A stretch of DNA of 64,000 nucleotides from Lumbricus rubellus. Taxonomy: Eukaryota > Annelida > Clitellata > Crassiclitellata > Lumbricidae. The notes beneath the pieces are model-generated. The model made no database searches. It was not told the origin of the DNA and saw nothing but the letters and a program-made list of their open reading frames with translations. The translations under genes were made by a program, and so were the position numbers. The DNA lies in assembly GCA_945859605.1 (NCBI GenBank), contig OX243816.1:32016771-32080770 (forward strand), given 5' to 3'. Positions 1 to 9,640 of this stretch are shown piece after piece. Numbering within the stretch: position 1 is the first letter of the stretch; the number at the start of each line of letters is the position of its first letter.

Positions 1-322
1 AGAAAGGCAGGGAGTGCAAGCGAAGCCACCCGACGAATTCCCAATCCACCCATCTTCACGGGCAAAGAAGCCTGTAGCCATTGGTCGTTCGATAAGGCGA
101 TGTTGAAGACTGTACTTAATCCGTTTCGAAGAATTGCGTCGAATCTGTCCAACAAAACGTGACCTGTACACGGGCAACATCTTAATGTGTAAACCAATCT
201 CTGTGAGCTGAGTGAGAGTCTGAGGAGGGTCAAAGCATCATGTTTGGCAATTAACTCTAATCTGCTTATTGCCAACTCCAGTTCTGTGCATCTGTCCTCC
301 AGACATTTTGTCAATGCTTCAC

Positions 323-343
<21 letters not shown>
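1..343 (-). mobile_element. LINE ORF2 fragment (C-terminal region after the RT core), cut by the window edge
   Basis: On the minus strand one frame stays open from about 343 to 1. It reads like the part of a non-LTR retrotransposon polymerase that lies after the catalytic core: a segment ending LDRFDAILRNG, then WLQASLPVKMGGLGIRR and LALPAF. The block (Q)ASLPV(K/R)xGGLGIR is a common signature there in several LINE clades. The reading continues past position 1, so the element extends outside the window. No catalytic YxDD is inside the window. Upstream of this reading on the minus strand the frame runs into an (AAT)n tract at 323-366. The clade cannot be assigned from so short a piece. It is most likely a truncated copy, not a host gene. 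Confidence 0.75.
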
Positions 344-365
<22 letters not shown>

Positions 366-366
366 C
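323..366. repeat. (ATT)n microsatellite
   Basis: About 14 uninterrupted ATT triplets. It forms the upstream border of the LINE-like reading on the minus strand. Confidence 0.95.
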
Positions 367-505
367 ACCAATAGCAACACGATTGTTATCACCAATATAT
401 CAACACGATTGTCATCAATAGCAACAACACGATTGTCATCACCAATAGCAATACGTTTGTCATCACCAATAGCAATACGTTTGTCATCATCTGTAGCACT
501 ATCAT
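367..505. repeat. Degenerate short tandem repeat with core caccaatagcaa
   Basis: The words caccaatagcaa and cgattgtcat or cgtttgtcat recur about five times at 24-34 base spacing. Reading frames across it are repeat artefacts. No gene is seen from here to 1025: 506-1025 is AT-rich unique sequence without a recognisable exon. Confidence 0.7.
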
Positions 506-1026
506 CTTAGGCCCCCCAGAAATTTGTGCCAAAAAACTGAAAAAATTGCGCACCAAAAACGAGAAATTTGCGCCAATTTTGCACAAGTTAAAAAATTATA
601 ATGTTCGTTATTTTTTTCATTGAATCAGTGTACCAAAGTATCTAACAGTGTTTTTGTCATTCTGTGTAAAGCTTTGGCGTTCCAGAAATTAGAAAATCAA
701 GCAAAAAATGCAGTTATAAAGTTTCTATATCCATGAGATTAATGTATTCAGACGATTGCAAAGAATTTTAATCTTGTAAAATTTACGCCCACCGAAATCT
801 AGGCCTACGCTCATTACAAATAGGCCTACAACTTCAAGATGGTATTAATTATATATCATACGCCTATATTATAATAAATCACCAAGTTACAAAACGTGAA
901 TAGTAGCCTTCCGTCTTCGTGTGCACGGCTGACGCCTATAATTATAGATTAAACGCGTTCGCTCTGTCATAAGCTGAGACAGCACGCGACGCTGCCGTGT
1001 AATCGCTTTGAGAAACTTCGTCTAAC

Positions 1027-1451
1027 CAGGGCCTACTACGCCATGGGGGGATGGAATCAGACTGCTTCCAATTTGGGCCAGGGGGGGGAAAGTTTCCCCC
1101 CCTAATGATAAAGTTGAGTATATAAGATTTTCTCCTGAACGTGTTCCCTCGGTATTCCCCAGCATCTGCATGCCATGGACTTCCTCCATAATCCCCGAAA
1201 ACAATTCCCTCCCCGTCATAACACAGGATAAATCTTCATTTAATTTGACTTTTTCTTAACACTCACTTAAATTTGTCCCTGCTCTTCATCACTTTCCCAC
1301 CCATCAGGGCTTGCCACGTGGGGGCGGGTAAGTAAGTAGTCTGATCCAACTTGCACCAGAGGGATATCCCCCTCTAATGATATATGGGCATAAGAGATTT
1401 CCTTCTGGACATCTCTCTCGGCATCTCCCCTCTGTACCGCCCCTCCTCTCC
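1027..1451. repeat. Two diverged neighbouring copies of one G-rich-ended repeat
   Basis: The stretches beginning near 1027 and 1307 resemble one another. Each starts cagggc, has a G/C run followed by ctaatgata, then a pyrimidine-rich part. The second copy appears to continue after the nested hAT elements at 8813-8940, where a similar tail (cttcattttag, cagttaaatttgtc) matches the tail of the first copy near 1230-1280. This suggests the nested block landed inside the second copy. Family not recognised. Confidence 0.5.
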
Positions 1452-2177
1452 CAGGGCCGTGTTTAACAAAGGTTCATTCGGTGCGGTGCACCGAATGCCC
1501 CTGGGTCGAGAGTTTTGTTGCCAGTGGTCAAATGCCTTAAATTGCGAGCCTCAGTGTTACTTAAATCTTTTGTTAAATCAGTAAGTGTAAGAAAACATTA
1601 ATTTCATTAAGTTCACCGACGTTGCGTGCTTGCTTACTGACCCGCCACAGCCGAAAAACGACGTAGGCTAGCCTGTTGCAGTGGCGTCTACCAATGGAGG
1701 GGTTGGGAGAACGTTCTCCCACGGCTGCTAAAAGTGGGGGGTTTGGCGTTTTTTGGTGTAGATTGGGGGGGTTGCTGAATTTCGATTATAAGGACCTGGA
1801 ATACGAAAATCAATATATTTGTGCATCATGTAAGTATCGAAAACACATGGTGTCTCAGACTAATGAACCACGGTTCGCTTGAAGTCACATAATTATTTGG
1901 TAGGGTGTGTGTCAACTCATGGACATTAGTGGCAGAATTCACTTGTCACGGTTACTGACGGAGTCAAGCCAAAGCCCAAGCCGGTGATGAAGGCAATAAA
2001 ATTAATGATACGACGGTCGCGATGAATTTATGATGTTATACGTCCAAGAATAATATAGACCGGTAATCATGCAAGACTGCAGGGAGATAGCGGTCATGCG
2101 GATATTATAGCTAATGATTATATATATATATACATGTATATGCATAATATACATATATATATGTATATAATTATATA

Positions 2178-2804
2178 CACTGTGCCCCATAAAAAACACA
2201 CCAATTTGTTCTCAAAAATCTTCTATAAAACTAAGCCAATTGTAATAAAAGTTTGTACGTTGTTTCGCAAATAATTTTGCCTCAAAATATTTTACATTTT
2301 ACTTACTCACAAAAGTGGTTGCTGTTGGAGGCAGTGACGCAGACTAGGCGTGTTTGGAAACATTTAAACAGAGGGATGTCAAGCGACTTATTCATTCTCC
2401 AGCAGGACAGCGCCCCAGCACATCGCGCAAAGGACACCATTGCGTTGCTGCGACGTGAAACACCAAGCTTCATTGGACCGGAACTCTGGCCAGCAAACTC
2501 ACCAGACCTCAATCCCGTTGACTACAGAATTTGGGGTCTAATACAGGAACGCGTCTACCAGACATGCAATACGGGACATCAACGAGTTGAAGGAGCGCCT
2601 CATCGTTGTGTGGGCACAGTTGAAGCAGAGTGTCATTGACAAAGCTATTGAACAGTGGCGGCCAAGGCTGAGAGCCTGCGTTCAAGCGAAGGGACATCAC
2701 TTCGAACATCTTCTTAAATGAAACATTACTTTTTCTTATTTAACATTAGACTTACATGCGTTTCATGACAAAGTTTTTTGGTGTTTTTTTCATGGGGCAC
2801 AGTG
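2178..2804 (+). mobile_element. Internally deleted Tc1/mariner-superfamily element with decayed transposase
   Basis: The ends cactgtgccccat (2178) and atggggcacagtg (to 2804) are inverted repeats that stay similar for about 28 bases, and each end is flanked by TA, the mariner target. On the plus strand the second half of a DDE/D transposase is readable: ILQQDSAPAHRAKDT with the second catalytic Asp, then NSPDLNPVDYRIWG with the third acidic residue as Asp, 37 residues apart. This spacing and the final Asp fit a DD37D mariner-type group. After about 2565 the frame shifts and the expected C-terminus (INELKERL ... HFEHLLK, stop near 2719) continues in another frame. The N-terminal DNA-binding part and the first Asp are missing, so it is dead. 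Confidence 0.88.
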
Positions 2805-3476
2805 TATATATATTTATAGCATACAATACATACATGTGAACTCTAAATGGACAAGTTCCTAAATGCCTTTGTGACTAGATGCACAGACCCCTCTTCACAG
2901 TCTCTTCCAGCTGTCTACGGTCTGCTGATCTCTTAATTGATCCCCTATTAGTCAAATCAAATCAAATCAAATCATTTATTTGGCAACCAAAAACAACAGG
3001 AACAAATCAAATAAAGCATCAATAAACACAAGGTTAATAAGTATAATAAAACATTACTTAAATAACGATGCCAAAGGTTTCTATTTGGTTGCACAGGGGA
3101 CTCGGAAGGGGTCTTACAACCCCGCTAGGTGAGTCCCCTGGGCGACTATACCAAGATGATGATGGCCAATAGGTTGCCGTACCGTGGTCCTAACATAAAG
3201 TATAAGTGAAAAAAACACTAATTTAAGAAAACAAACAGCAAACACCTTAACTAACTTAACTAATAGCACAAATACACATTAATTCGATGATCATAGGGCC
3301 TCTAGTAGATCTAGATGAAGTTAAGGCACAGAGGTCGCTGGATGGTCGGGATGCTGCATGGGTAGTAAGGATTTAGATATAATTTATTCAGAGTAGGAGA
3401 AGATATTTAAAAGTTTGACGATTTGTTCACTCTGTAATGAGAATCAATAATAGTCATAATGCACCAGAATAAATTG

Positions 3477-6400
3477 TTATTTATTGTCAAGAATCAGGGC
3501 ACGCAATTTTGACTTAAAGATTCGAAGGCTAGGCAGCTGTCTAATGGAGAGGGGAATCTTATTCCATGTTTGAGCCCCACTGTATTTAACAGAGAAGCGT
3601 CGGATATTGGTGCGGGCGTGAGGCAAATGGTAAGAGTCAGCGTGTCTAGTATGATATGAGTGCACCTTAGTAGTATGGAGGAAGAAATTCTTAAACACGG
3701 AAGGTAATAGGTCATGAAAGTATCTAAACATAAATTCGCCTAACTGCACCTGCCTAATTTGATAAACATTTAGAAGGCTATATTCCCGGAATTTAGATTC
3801 AGTCGTGGTCCCATAGGGCAGATTTCCTATATATCTAATAGCTCGCTTTTGGAGCTTCATTAAATTCAGAAGACTAGATTTATAGGTGGAGGCCCATATT
3901 ATGTTACAGTAAGTGAGGTATGGGTAAATGAGTGAATAATACAAGGTGAGACGAATTTGAGGAGGTACTAACTGGGAGGTACGGGATAATATTCCAAGGT
4001 TTTTAGCAATTTTATTAGATACAATTTTTATGTGGTCTTTCCAGGTTAGGTGCTGATCTATATATACTCCTAGGAATTTGGTTGATATTACCTGAGTGAG
4101 TGGAACCCCATCAATGCACACCCCCATATTTCCTGCATCATAACTCTTTCTATGTGATTTAAAGATTATATAATTGGTTTTATCAAGATTTAACGACAGT
4201 TTATTTGCTTGGAACCATTCGGCTACATTTTTCAATTCAAAGTTAACATCATTAAATAGGGTTTCAAGAGATGAGTTGGAGTAAAATACATTGGTGTCAT
4301 CAGCGAAGAGTATAAAGTACAATAAAGGAGATGCATTTGGGAGATCATTCACATAAATAAGAAATAATAAAGGACCGAGAATAGACCCCTGGGGAACTCC
4401 AAAGTTAATTTGCCGTAAATTAGACAGAGCACCATTGCAGGAAACCAACTGGGATCGATTTGTAAAATAACTTGAAAACCAATTTAACTGGGTACCCCGG
4501 ATTCCATAAGTGCTTAATTTCTTTAATAGGATGTCATGATTAACGGTATCGAAGGCCTTTGCCAGGTCGAAAAAAATACCTATTGCATACTGCTTATTTT
4601 CGATTGCATTGGAAATTTTGTCTTGCATACTCATCAAGGGCATATAGGTAGAGTGTCCAGATTGGAATCCATGTTGCGAAGGGAAGAGGACATTTCCTTT
4701 AGAAAAAAAATTATTAAGACGTTCAAACATGGCTTTTTCAAAAAATTTTGAGAAAAATGGAAGTACTGAAATAGGTCTGTAATTTGTTACATCGTCTTTA
4801 ACCCCCTTTTTATAAACTGGAACCACTTTTGCAGTTTTTAATGATTGTGGAAAAACCCCACTGTTAAAAGAACAGTTTATTATATCAGATAATAAGTGAG
4901 CAATAGAGGGTAGGGTTAGAAGTGCAATGCTTGGATCAATGTCATCAACTCCTCTGCCATGTGAACAATTTATGGATTGCCCAAGTCGAATAATTTCCTC
5001 TGGGGAGGTTTCACTAAGTCCAAAAGATTCGATAAGTGACGAAGGCATGAATTTTTCAAAGGAACTCGTGGCAGTGGGAAGTTTGGCTGCAAGTGACTGG
5101 GCTATCTCCGTGAAATAAGTATTAAAATTGTTTGCTACAGTCTCGGGATCAGAAACCTTCACTCCGTCGACTGTTAAGAATAAGGCATTGTTATTTACAT
5201 TATCGTTAGTCCCCATAAGAGTACGCAAGAGGTTCCAGGTTTTCTTCAAGTTGTTGCTATATTTACAAAATTCTGAAGCATAATAATTTTTTTCGGCCTG
5301 AATTCTCAATGATTTAAATTTGTTTCTATAAGAAACAAATTTAAGCTTATTGCTATCGTTTGGTTTTTTTATAAACTTCAGATATAGCGCAGATTTTTTT
5401 CTACAGGATTTGAGGAGACCCTTTGTCATCCAAGGTTTTTTGGGGGTGGAATTTCGCCCGCAATTATTTAGAGTGAGAGGAAAGAATTCATTGTAGGACT
5501 CCATGTATTTGGATTGGAATAAGTCATATGCCTCATTAGCATTTTGGTTGGCACAGGCTTCCAAAACAGGAGACCAGTCAATCAGGGCAAGGGCTTCATT
5601 AAAAGCAGTTTTCTTTGGCTCCGTGATTAGTCGATGAGTACCAACAGAAGGTTTGTTGCAAGGTAGAGGACCATAACCAAACTGAGCTAGGATAGGTAGG
5701 TGGTCAGAGATGTCCATTGCTAGGATGACTGACTTAGTTAACCTTGGCCAAGTATTGGTGAATATATTATCTATAAGTGTGGAAGAGGTACAAGTGATTC
5801 TCGTTGGTCTGGTGATGGCAGGTAACAAATGATGGGAGGTCATGCAACTGTAGAACTCTGCAGTACTCCTATGTTCTGCGATTTTTAACAAGTCCGCATT
5901 AAAGTCTCCCATCAATAGTAGATCTTTTGACTTTTTATAAAGTTTTGTTATTAAGCAATCTAAATCATTTACGAAATCATCAAGGTTATGGTCAGGTGGC
6001 CTGTAAATAATTCCTGCTGCAATAGATCCTACTTTTAGATGAATTTTCAGGAAATATCCTTCAAAGGATGGGGGCAAGATCATGGGGCCCTGACATGAAT
6101 CTTCTATAATTTCGTAGGAAATTCCCTCTTTAATCAGGAAGCCCACCCCTCCACCCCCCGTAGAAGAACCTCTTGATTTGTGGACGAAGTTATAACCAGG
6201 TATGTTAATTAAGTCAATTTGATTTTCGTCTAACCAAGTTTCAGAGAGTCCCAAGATGGACACGGGGAGAATATCTAAGAGATCTCTAATCTCAGGTAAT
6301 TTTGGTAATATACTTCGACAGTTTATATGCATAACTGTTAAGCAATTTTGGGAAGTAGAGAATTCGGGTTGTAGGGAATGTGGGGCACTATAGGGACTAT

Positions 6401-6761
6401 CAAAGGTTATATCATTGAAGTAATTACTATCAGGGTCAAGGTCAGGACAGTTTAGAAAAGGGCGACTTTCAAATTTATTAACAATCAAATTTAGGCTTGG
6501 TGCAGTAGATGTACAAAGTAAGGGATTGGTTCTATTATAATACAGGTCATTGCGTGGTCCACGGTCTTGGCATGTTTCCTCATCATCATCATCATCATCA
6601 CAACAAAAGGGGAATTCCCTGTCAATACAAGTGGGACATAGGCATACTTTTCCTACACAGAGTGAACAAGAATCATCCCTAGAGTGCAGAAAACAATGTG
6701 CCTTCAATTGGTGATCACTATCAGTAGGCTCTATTCCTGAATCAATCAAAACTATGTGCAA
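3477..6761 (-). CDS. LINE ORF2: AP-type endonuclease and reverse transcriptase, intact
   Basis: The open reading frame of 1,094 residues carries the whole enzymatic part of a LINE. Residues about 1-60 are Cys-rich (CSLCVGKVCLCPTC) and followed by an Asp run. Residues about 138-355 are an endonuclease/exonuclease/phosphatase domain, with HINCRSI, GLSETWL, MGDFNADL and SDHLPILA holding the expected catalytic positions. Residues about 645-890 are a reverse transcriptase with YRPISVLP, DLAKAFDTVNH, GVPQGSILGPLLF and the active-site FADD near residue 821. The C-terminal SGAQTWNKIPLSIR is the usual tail of CR1/Jockey-superfamily polymerases. There is no stop or frameshift, so the copy is young and may be competent if its 5' end is complete. 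The protein would nick target DNA and copy its RNA there. No separate ORF1 was recognised upstream. Confidence 0.93.
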   Translation of the reverse strand: MHIVLIDSGIEPTDSDHQLKAHCFLHSRDDSCSLCVGKVCLCPTCIDREFPFCCDDDDDDEETCQDRGPRNDLYYNRTNPLLCTSTAPSLNLIVNKFESRPFLNCPDLDPDSNYFNDITFDSPYSAPHSLQPEFSTSQNCLTVMHINCRSILPKLPEIRDLLDILPVSILGLSETWLDENQIDLINIPGYNFVHKSRGSSTGGGGVGFLIKEGISYEIIEDSCQGPMILPPSFEGYFLKIHLKVGSIAAGIIYRPPDHNLDDFVNDLDCLITKLYKKSKDLLLMGDFNADLLKIAEHRSTAEFYSCMTSHHLLPAITRPTRITCTSSTLIDNIFTNTWPRLTKSVILAMDISDHLPILAQFGYGPLPCNKPSVGTHRLITEPKKTAFNEALALIDWSPVLEACANQNANEAYDLFQSKYMESYNEFFPLTLNNCGRNSTPKKPWMTKGLLKSCRKKSALYLKFIKKPNDSNKLKFVSYRNKFKSLRIQAEKNYYASEFCKYSNNLKKTWNLLRTLMGTNDNVNNNALFLTVDGVKVSDPETVANNFNTYFTEIAQSLAAKLPTATSSFEKFMPSSLIESFGLSETSPEEIIRLGQSINCSHGRGVDDIDPSIALLTLPSIAHLLSDIINCSFNSGVFPQSLKTAKVVPVYKKGVKDDVTNYRPISVLPFFSKFFEKAMFERLNNFFSKGNVLFPSQHGFQSGHSTYMPLMSMQDKISNAIENKQYAIGIFFDLAKAFDTVNHDILLKKLSTYGIRGTQLNWFSSYFTNRSQLVSCNGALSNLRQINFGVPQGSILGPLLFLIYVNDLPNASPLLYFILFADDTNVFYSNSSLETLFNDVNFELKNVAEWFQANKLSLNLDKTNYIIFKSHRKSYDAGNMGVCIDGVPLTQVISTKFLGVYIDQHLTWKDHIKIVSNKIAKNLGILSRTSQLVPPQIRLTLYYSLIYPYLTYCNIIWASTYKSSLLNLMKLQKRAIRYIGNLPYGTTTESKFREYSLLNVYQIRQVQLGEFMFRYFHDLLPSVFKNFFLHTTKVHSYHTRHADSYHLPHARTNIRRFSVKYSGAQTWNKIPLSIRQLPSLRIFKSKLRALILDNK

Positions 6762-6872
6762 GATGTGCTAATAAAGCTACCTTATTAATAAGGCAACAAC
6801 TAAAATGGGACCTAAAGGGTCACACGACTGGACTGTAATTAAGGAGAAAGTAAAATCCCAAACTGGGAGAAA

Positions 6873-7174
6873 ATTATGAACAAACATTTATCTTAACCAA
6901 GATATGAACCAAAGAGTAAATGGAATGAACACCTCAAACGCTCTAGGTAAAAGTGAAATAACTAAGTCACACACAATGTTAACTGGTATACATAGTGTAA
7001 ATAATCAGGGCCTCAATGTGAATATTATGAACAAACATTTATCTTAACCAAGATATGAACCAAAGAGTAAATGGAATGAAAACCTCAAACGCTCTAGGTA
7101 AAAGTGAAATAACTAAGTCACACACAATGTTAACTGGTATACATAGTGTAAATAATCAGGGCCTCAATGTGAAT
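6873..7174 (-). repeat. Two tandem 151-bp units in the LINE 5' region
   Basis: The block starting attatgaacaaac at 6873 is repeated from 7024 with about one substitution over 151 bases. It lies just upstream of the LINE ORF start (6761, minus strand). Tandem 5' monomers carrying promoter activity are known in some LINEs such as mouse L1. Promoter function here is inference only. Confidence 0.85.
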
Positions 7175-7744
7175 ATTCAATGCAAATATATTTTATAGCA
7201 GACACAGTCCTCGGCAAGGACTACCATTACCCAACAGTGCCAACACCTAGCCTTTGCCATTGTATACTATAGAATGTAGACCCTTCTATGGGGAATGACC
7301 GACCTTTATCTGTGGTAAGATCTCAAGATCAATCCACACACCTTGATAAGATCTTATTCGATGGGGGGAGTGATATCTTCAGCCTTCGCTGTTTGAAGTC
7401 TTTCTTATATCCTATAGGGCCTGTTTCGCTGGATAGCTAGTACCGGAAGAGGCGCTGTATAAGTTCTCATATAGGTTAATTACGATAGGGCATATTCCGC
7501 ATATTCAAACGAAGACCTACAGAGTATTGCAGACAATTGTAAACAAATAAAATCGTGAATAAAGTGCTGTGCGGTAAATTTTTTTAAAAGTAATCTTTTT
7601 CGTTTTTCAAATCACTTCAAGCAGGATTGTGCTGGTAAGTGCAATGAAAATAGTGCAATTGCACATTTGCCCTCTCTATTAAGAACATCTTTTCACATAG
7701 GCCTAGCCTACACGCATACTATTCTATAGATTAGGCCTAATTGC

Positions 7745-7832
7745 TTAAGACTTTTCTATTTGACCGGACCTGGGTCGGCAGCGCCTCTGAGTAGATTCAT
7801 TGAAGGGGCGCTATATAAATAGCTATATATAT
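7745..7832 (+). mobile_element. LINE 3'-end fragment (agcgcctctgagtag ... gcgctatataaat)
   Basis: The last about 70 bases of a LINE 3' end: agcgcctctgagtag, a spacer, then ggcgctatataaat. The two short inverted words form a hairpin. Related ends occur at 7980-8040, 17400-17440 (inverted) and 35789-35835 (inverted), which defines a LINE family shared by these places. Confidence 0.7.
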
Positions 7833-7854
7833 ATATCTTTTCCACGGGCTCGCT

Positions 7855-8045
7855 TATAGCTACCAGACAGCGCCGAGCGTTCTCGGTTGTGGGGTCGTCA
7901 ATCTGGAATGACCTCTCCCCAAACCTCCATCTCCTCCACCTGACCAGTCAATCTCTATTTCTCAAGTCCCTTAAATCTTTTTTTCTTTAGCCGTGGCTGG
8001 GCTGGGAGCGCCTCTGAATAGTTTCTTGAAGAGGCGCTATATAAA
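7855..8045 (+). mobile_element. 5'-truncated LINE: polymerase C-terminus plus 3' end
   Basis: From 7862 the plus strand encodes TRQRRAFSVVGSSIWNDLSP and continues to a TAG at 7988-7990. This is the typical final segment of CR1/Jockey-superfamily ORF2 (RRAFSVxGxxxWNxLP, then LKSFFL). The 3' end hairpin agcgcctctgaatag ... aggcgctatataaat follows and runs into an AAT-rich stretch and (GATA)n. The copy is severely truncated and inactive. The family differs from the intact LINE at 3477-6761, whose 3' end is unlike this one. Confidence 0.85.
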
Positions 8046-8090
8046 TTCTAATAACGAATAATAATGAATAATGAATAAATTACAAATTAC

Positions 8091-8109
8091 ATAGATAGAT
8101 GATAGATAT

Positions 8110-8148
<39 letters not shown>

Positions 8149-8160
8149 TATATATAGATA

Positions 8161-8246
<86 letters not shown>

Positions 8247-8260
8247 GATAGATAGATAGA
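8091..8260. repeat. (ATAG)n microsatellite at a LINE tail
   Basis: About 40 near-perfect tetranucleotides directly downstream of a truncated LINE 3' end. Reading frames over it are artefacts. Confidence 0.95.
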
Positions 8261-8940
8261 CAATTAACCCCCTAAAATCATGAGAAAGTGACAAACAGCA
8301 TTGGGCCTATATATCATTATGATCGGATTCCCGTAATTTTGTTTCTTCCACGTAAATAATTTGTTTTGGTCGCATTTTGTATTTGTGATCGCAATCGCAA
8401 TCGAAAGATTTCTTCCGCGCCCACATAAACTTTTAAGTTGCGGGAGTAAGAATATTTGTGAGACCCTACGGGCCTACGCACAATTCCGAATAGGAAATTT
8501 TCCCTCCCCACATTTGGAAACAGATTTAGCCTACAGCCCTGCTACATTAGACTAATAGACTAATGCATATATATATATATATATATATATCACTCTGTTG
8601 AACGTCTGAGTGACCCGAGTCTCTTACAAAAATTGCATGTCGGCAAAATGGGGGGGTTCGTTCTCCCACTCCAGGTGGGGGGGTTAGACGCCACTGGCCT
8701 GTTGAACAGCGGATTTTTGTAAAATGACTAAATTTTTATGACTGCCGAACGGCACGTTGCCCTTGCTGTAAAACTTTACACCGACCCTCGAAGAACCTTA
8801 AACACAGCCCTGTCCTCTCCCCACACCCACGGTAAACTCCTCTTGAACGCTCTTCTCGGCTTCTCAATGGTAGATCTTCATTTTAGTATGACCTTTGTCT
8901 CACAGTCAGTTAAATTTGTCTCTCCACCTATAATATGGCG

Positions 8941-9640
8941 CTCTCTCACAACTCATAATTAATTACATTAATAAAAAAATTAACGTATATTTATATATAC
9001 TGACACTGCATTGGTTTTATAATATAGGTCTCAAATAAAATGAACGATATATTTTAAGAATGAATTTTAGTGATATGAGGCAAATAAACAACAGTAAATT
9101 AGTACTTTTGTTTATAGTAAAAGGTCTTAGTCCTTTTAAGAAAACATTAATCAAGCACTAAAAGCTTGGTTGCTCAACAATTGAAGTTCAAAATCAAGTA
9201 AAGCAAATGGTTTTTATACTCCAACCTCAAACATTAAAGCACTATTGAAGTCTGCACAAATGCAAATTGCTTACATGCACTTGGGTAGCCTACATTTGAG
9301 GGATATGTTCAGAGGGAATTGTCCTATTGAAACGCTCTGGTGGAATCCAGAGAGGAAATTACGGCGAATGATGCGGATTTGTCTGGATCTCAAAATGGAT
9401 GCTGCTGAGCATTGTACAACTGATAGTGCTCAACTTGATACACCAAAAGAAGTTGATATTTTCCTGAAAGCTGGTCCTTTCTAAATTTCACAGGACTACT
9501 GTAACAGTAGTTACACTAATACAGTGTTTAACGCACTGTTAACCCATAATGAGAAATTTTAGAATGTTGCCATTATAGGGCCTGTATTGTGCAAATAAAA
9601 TTTAAAAAATAATGAGAGGAGACATTTTATGACATCCTAA
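8941..9640. other. AT-rich stretch with one unrecognised small ORF (9245-9484)
   Basis: Mostly AT-rich unique sequence. A 79-residue plus-strand frame at 9245-9484 (containing ETLWWNPERKLRRMM and ending FLKAGPF) has ordinary composition and could be a decayed transposon or host exon. I do not recognise it and see no convincing start context or splice partners. Confidence 0.35.

Larger units (their letters stand above)
2951..7260 (-). mobile_element. Near full-length CR1/Jockey-like LINE
   Basis: A non-LTR retrotransposon on the minus strand. Its 3' end is at about 2951, where the plus strand reads (caaat)n, that is a (GATTT)-type tail in element orientation. The single long ORF is at 3477-6761, and the 5' untranslated part (6762 to about 7260) contains two tandem copies of a 151-base unit. 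A truncated copy of the same 3' end lies at 34178-34289, and a related one may lie at 23028-23070. The exact 5' boundary was not defined because no target duplication was found. Confidence 0.85.
1679..8696. mobile_element. Inner hAT-like element hosting mariner and LINE insertions
   Basis: The left end cagtggcgtctacc at 1679 pairs with ggttagacgccactg at 8682-8696. The 8-base word gcctgttg precedes the left end (1671-1678) and follows the right end (8697-8704) without mismatch. Both ends are followed inward by G-rich sequence containing gttctccca, a subterminal symmetry typical of hAT MITEs. The current 7.0 kb is mostly later insertions: the mariner-type element at 2178-2804, the LINE at about 2951-7260, and two LINE 3' ends with a (GATA)n tail at 7745-8260. 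No hAT transposase reading was recognised. Confidence 0.85.
1452..8812. mobile_element. Outer hAT-like MITE split by later insertions
   Basis: Left end cagggccgtgtttaac (1452-1467) is matched in inverted orientation by ttaaacacagccctg (8798-8812). The flanks carry an identical 8-base duplication, tcctctcc, at 1444-1451 and 8813-8820. Short CAG...CTG ends with an 8-bp duplication are the hallmark of the hAT superfamily. Only about 340 bases belong to this element itself; the rest is the second hAT element at 1679-8696. No transposase is seen, so it is non-autonomous. The duplication sequence is low in complexity, which slightly weakens the call. Confidence 0.75.
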
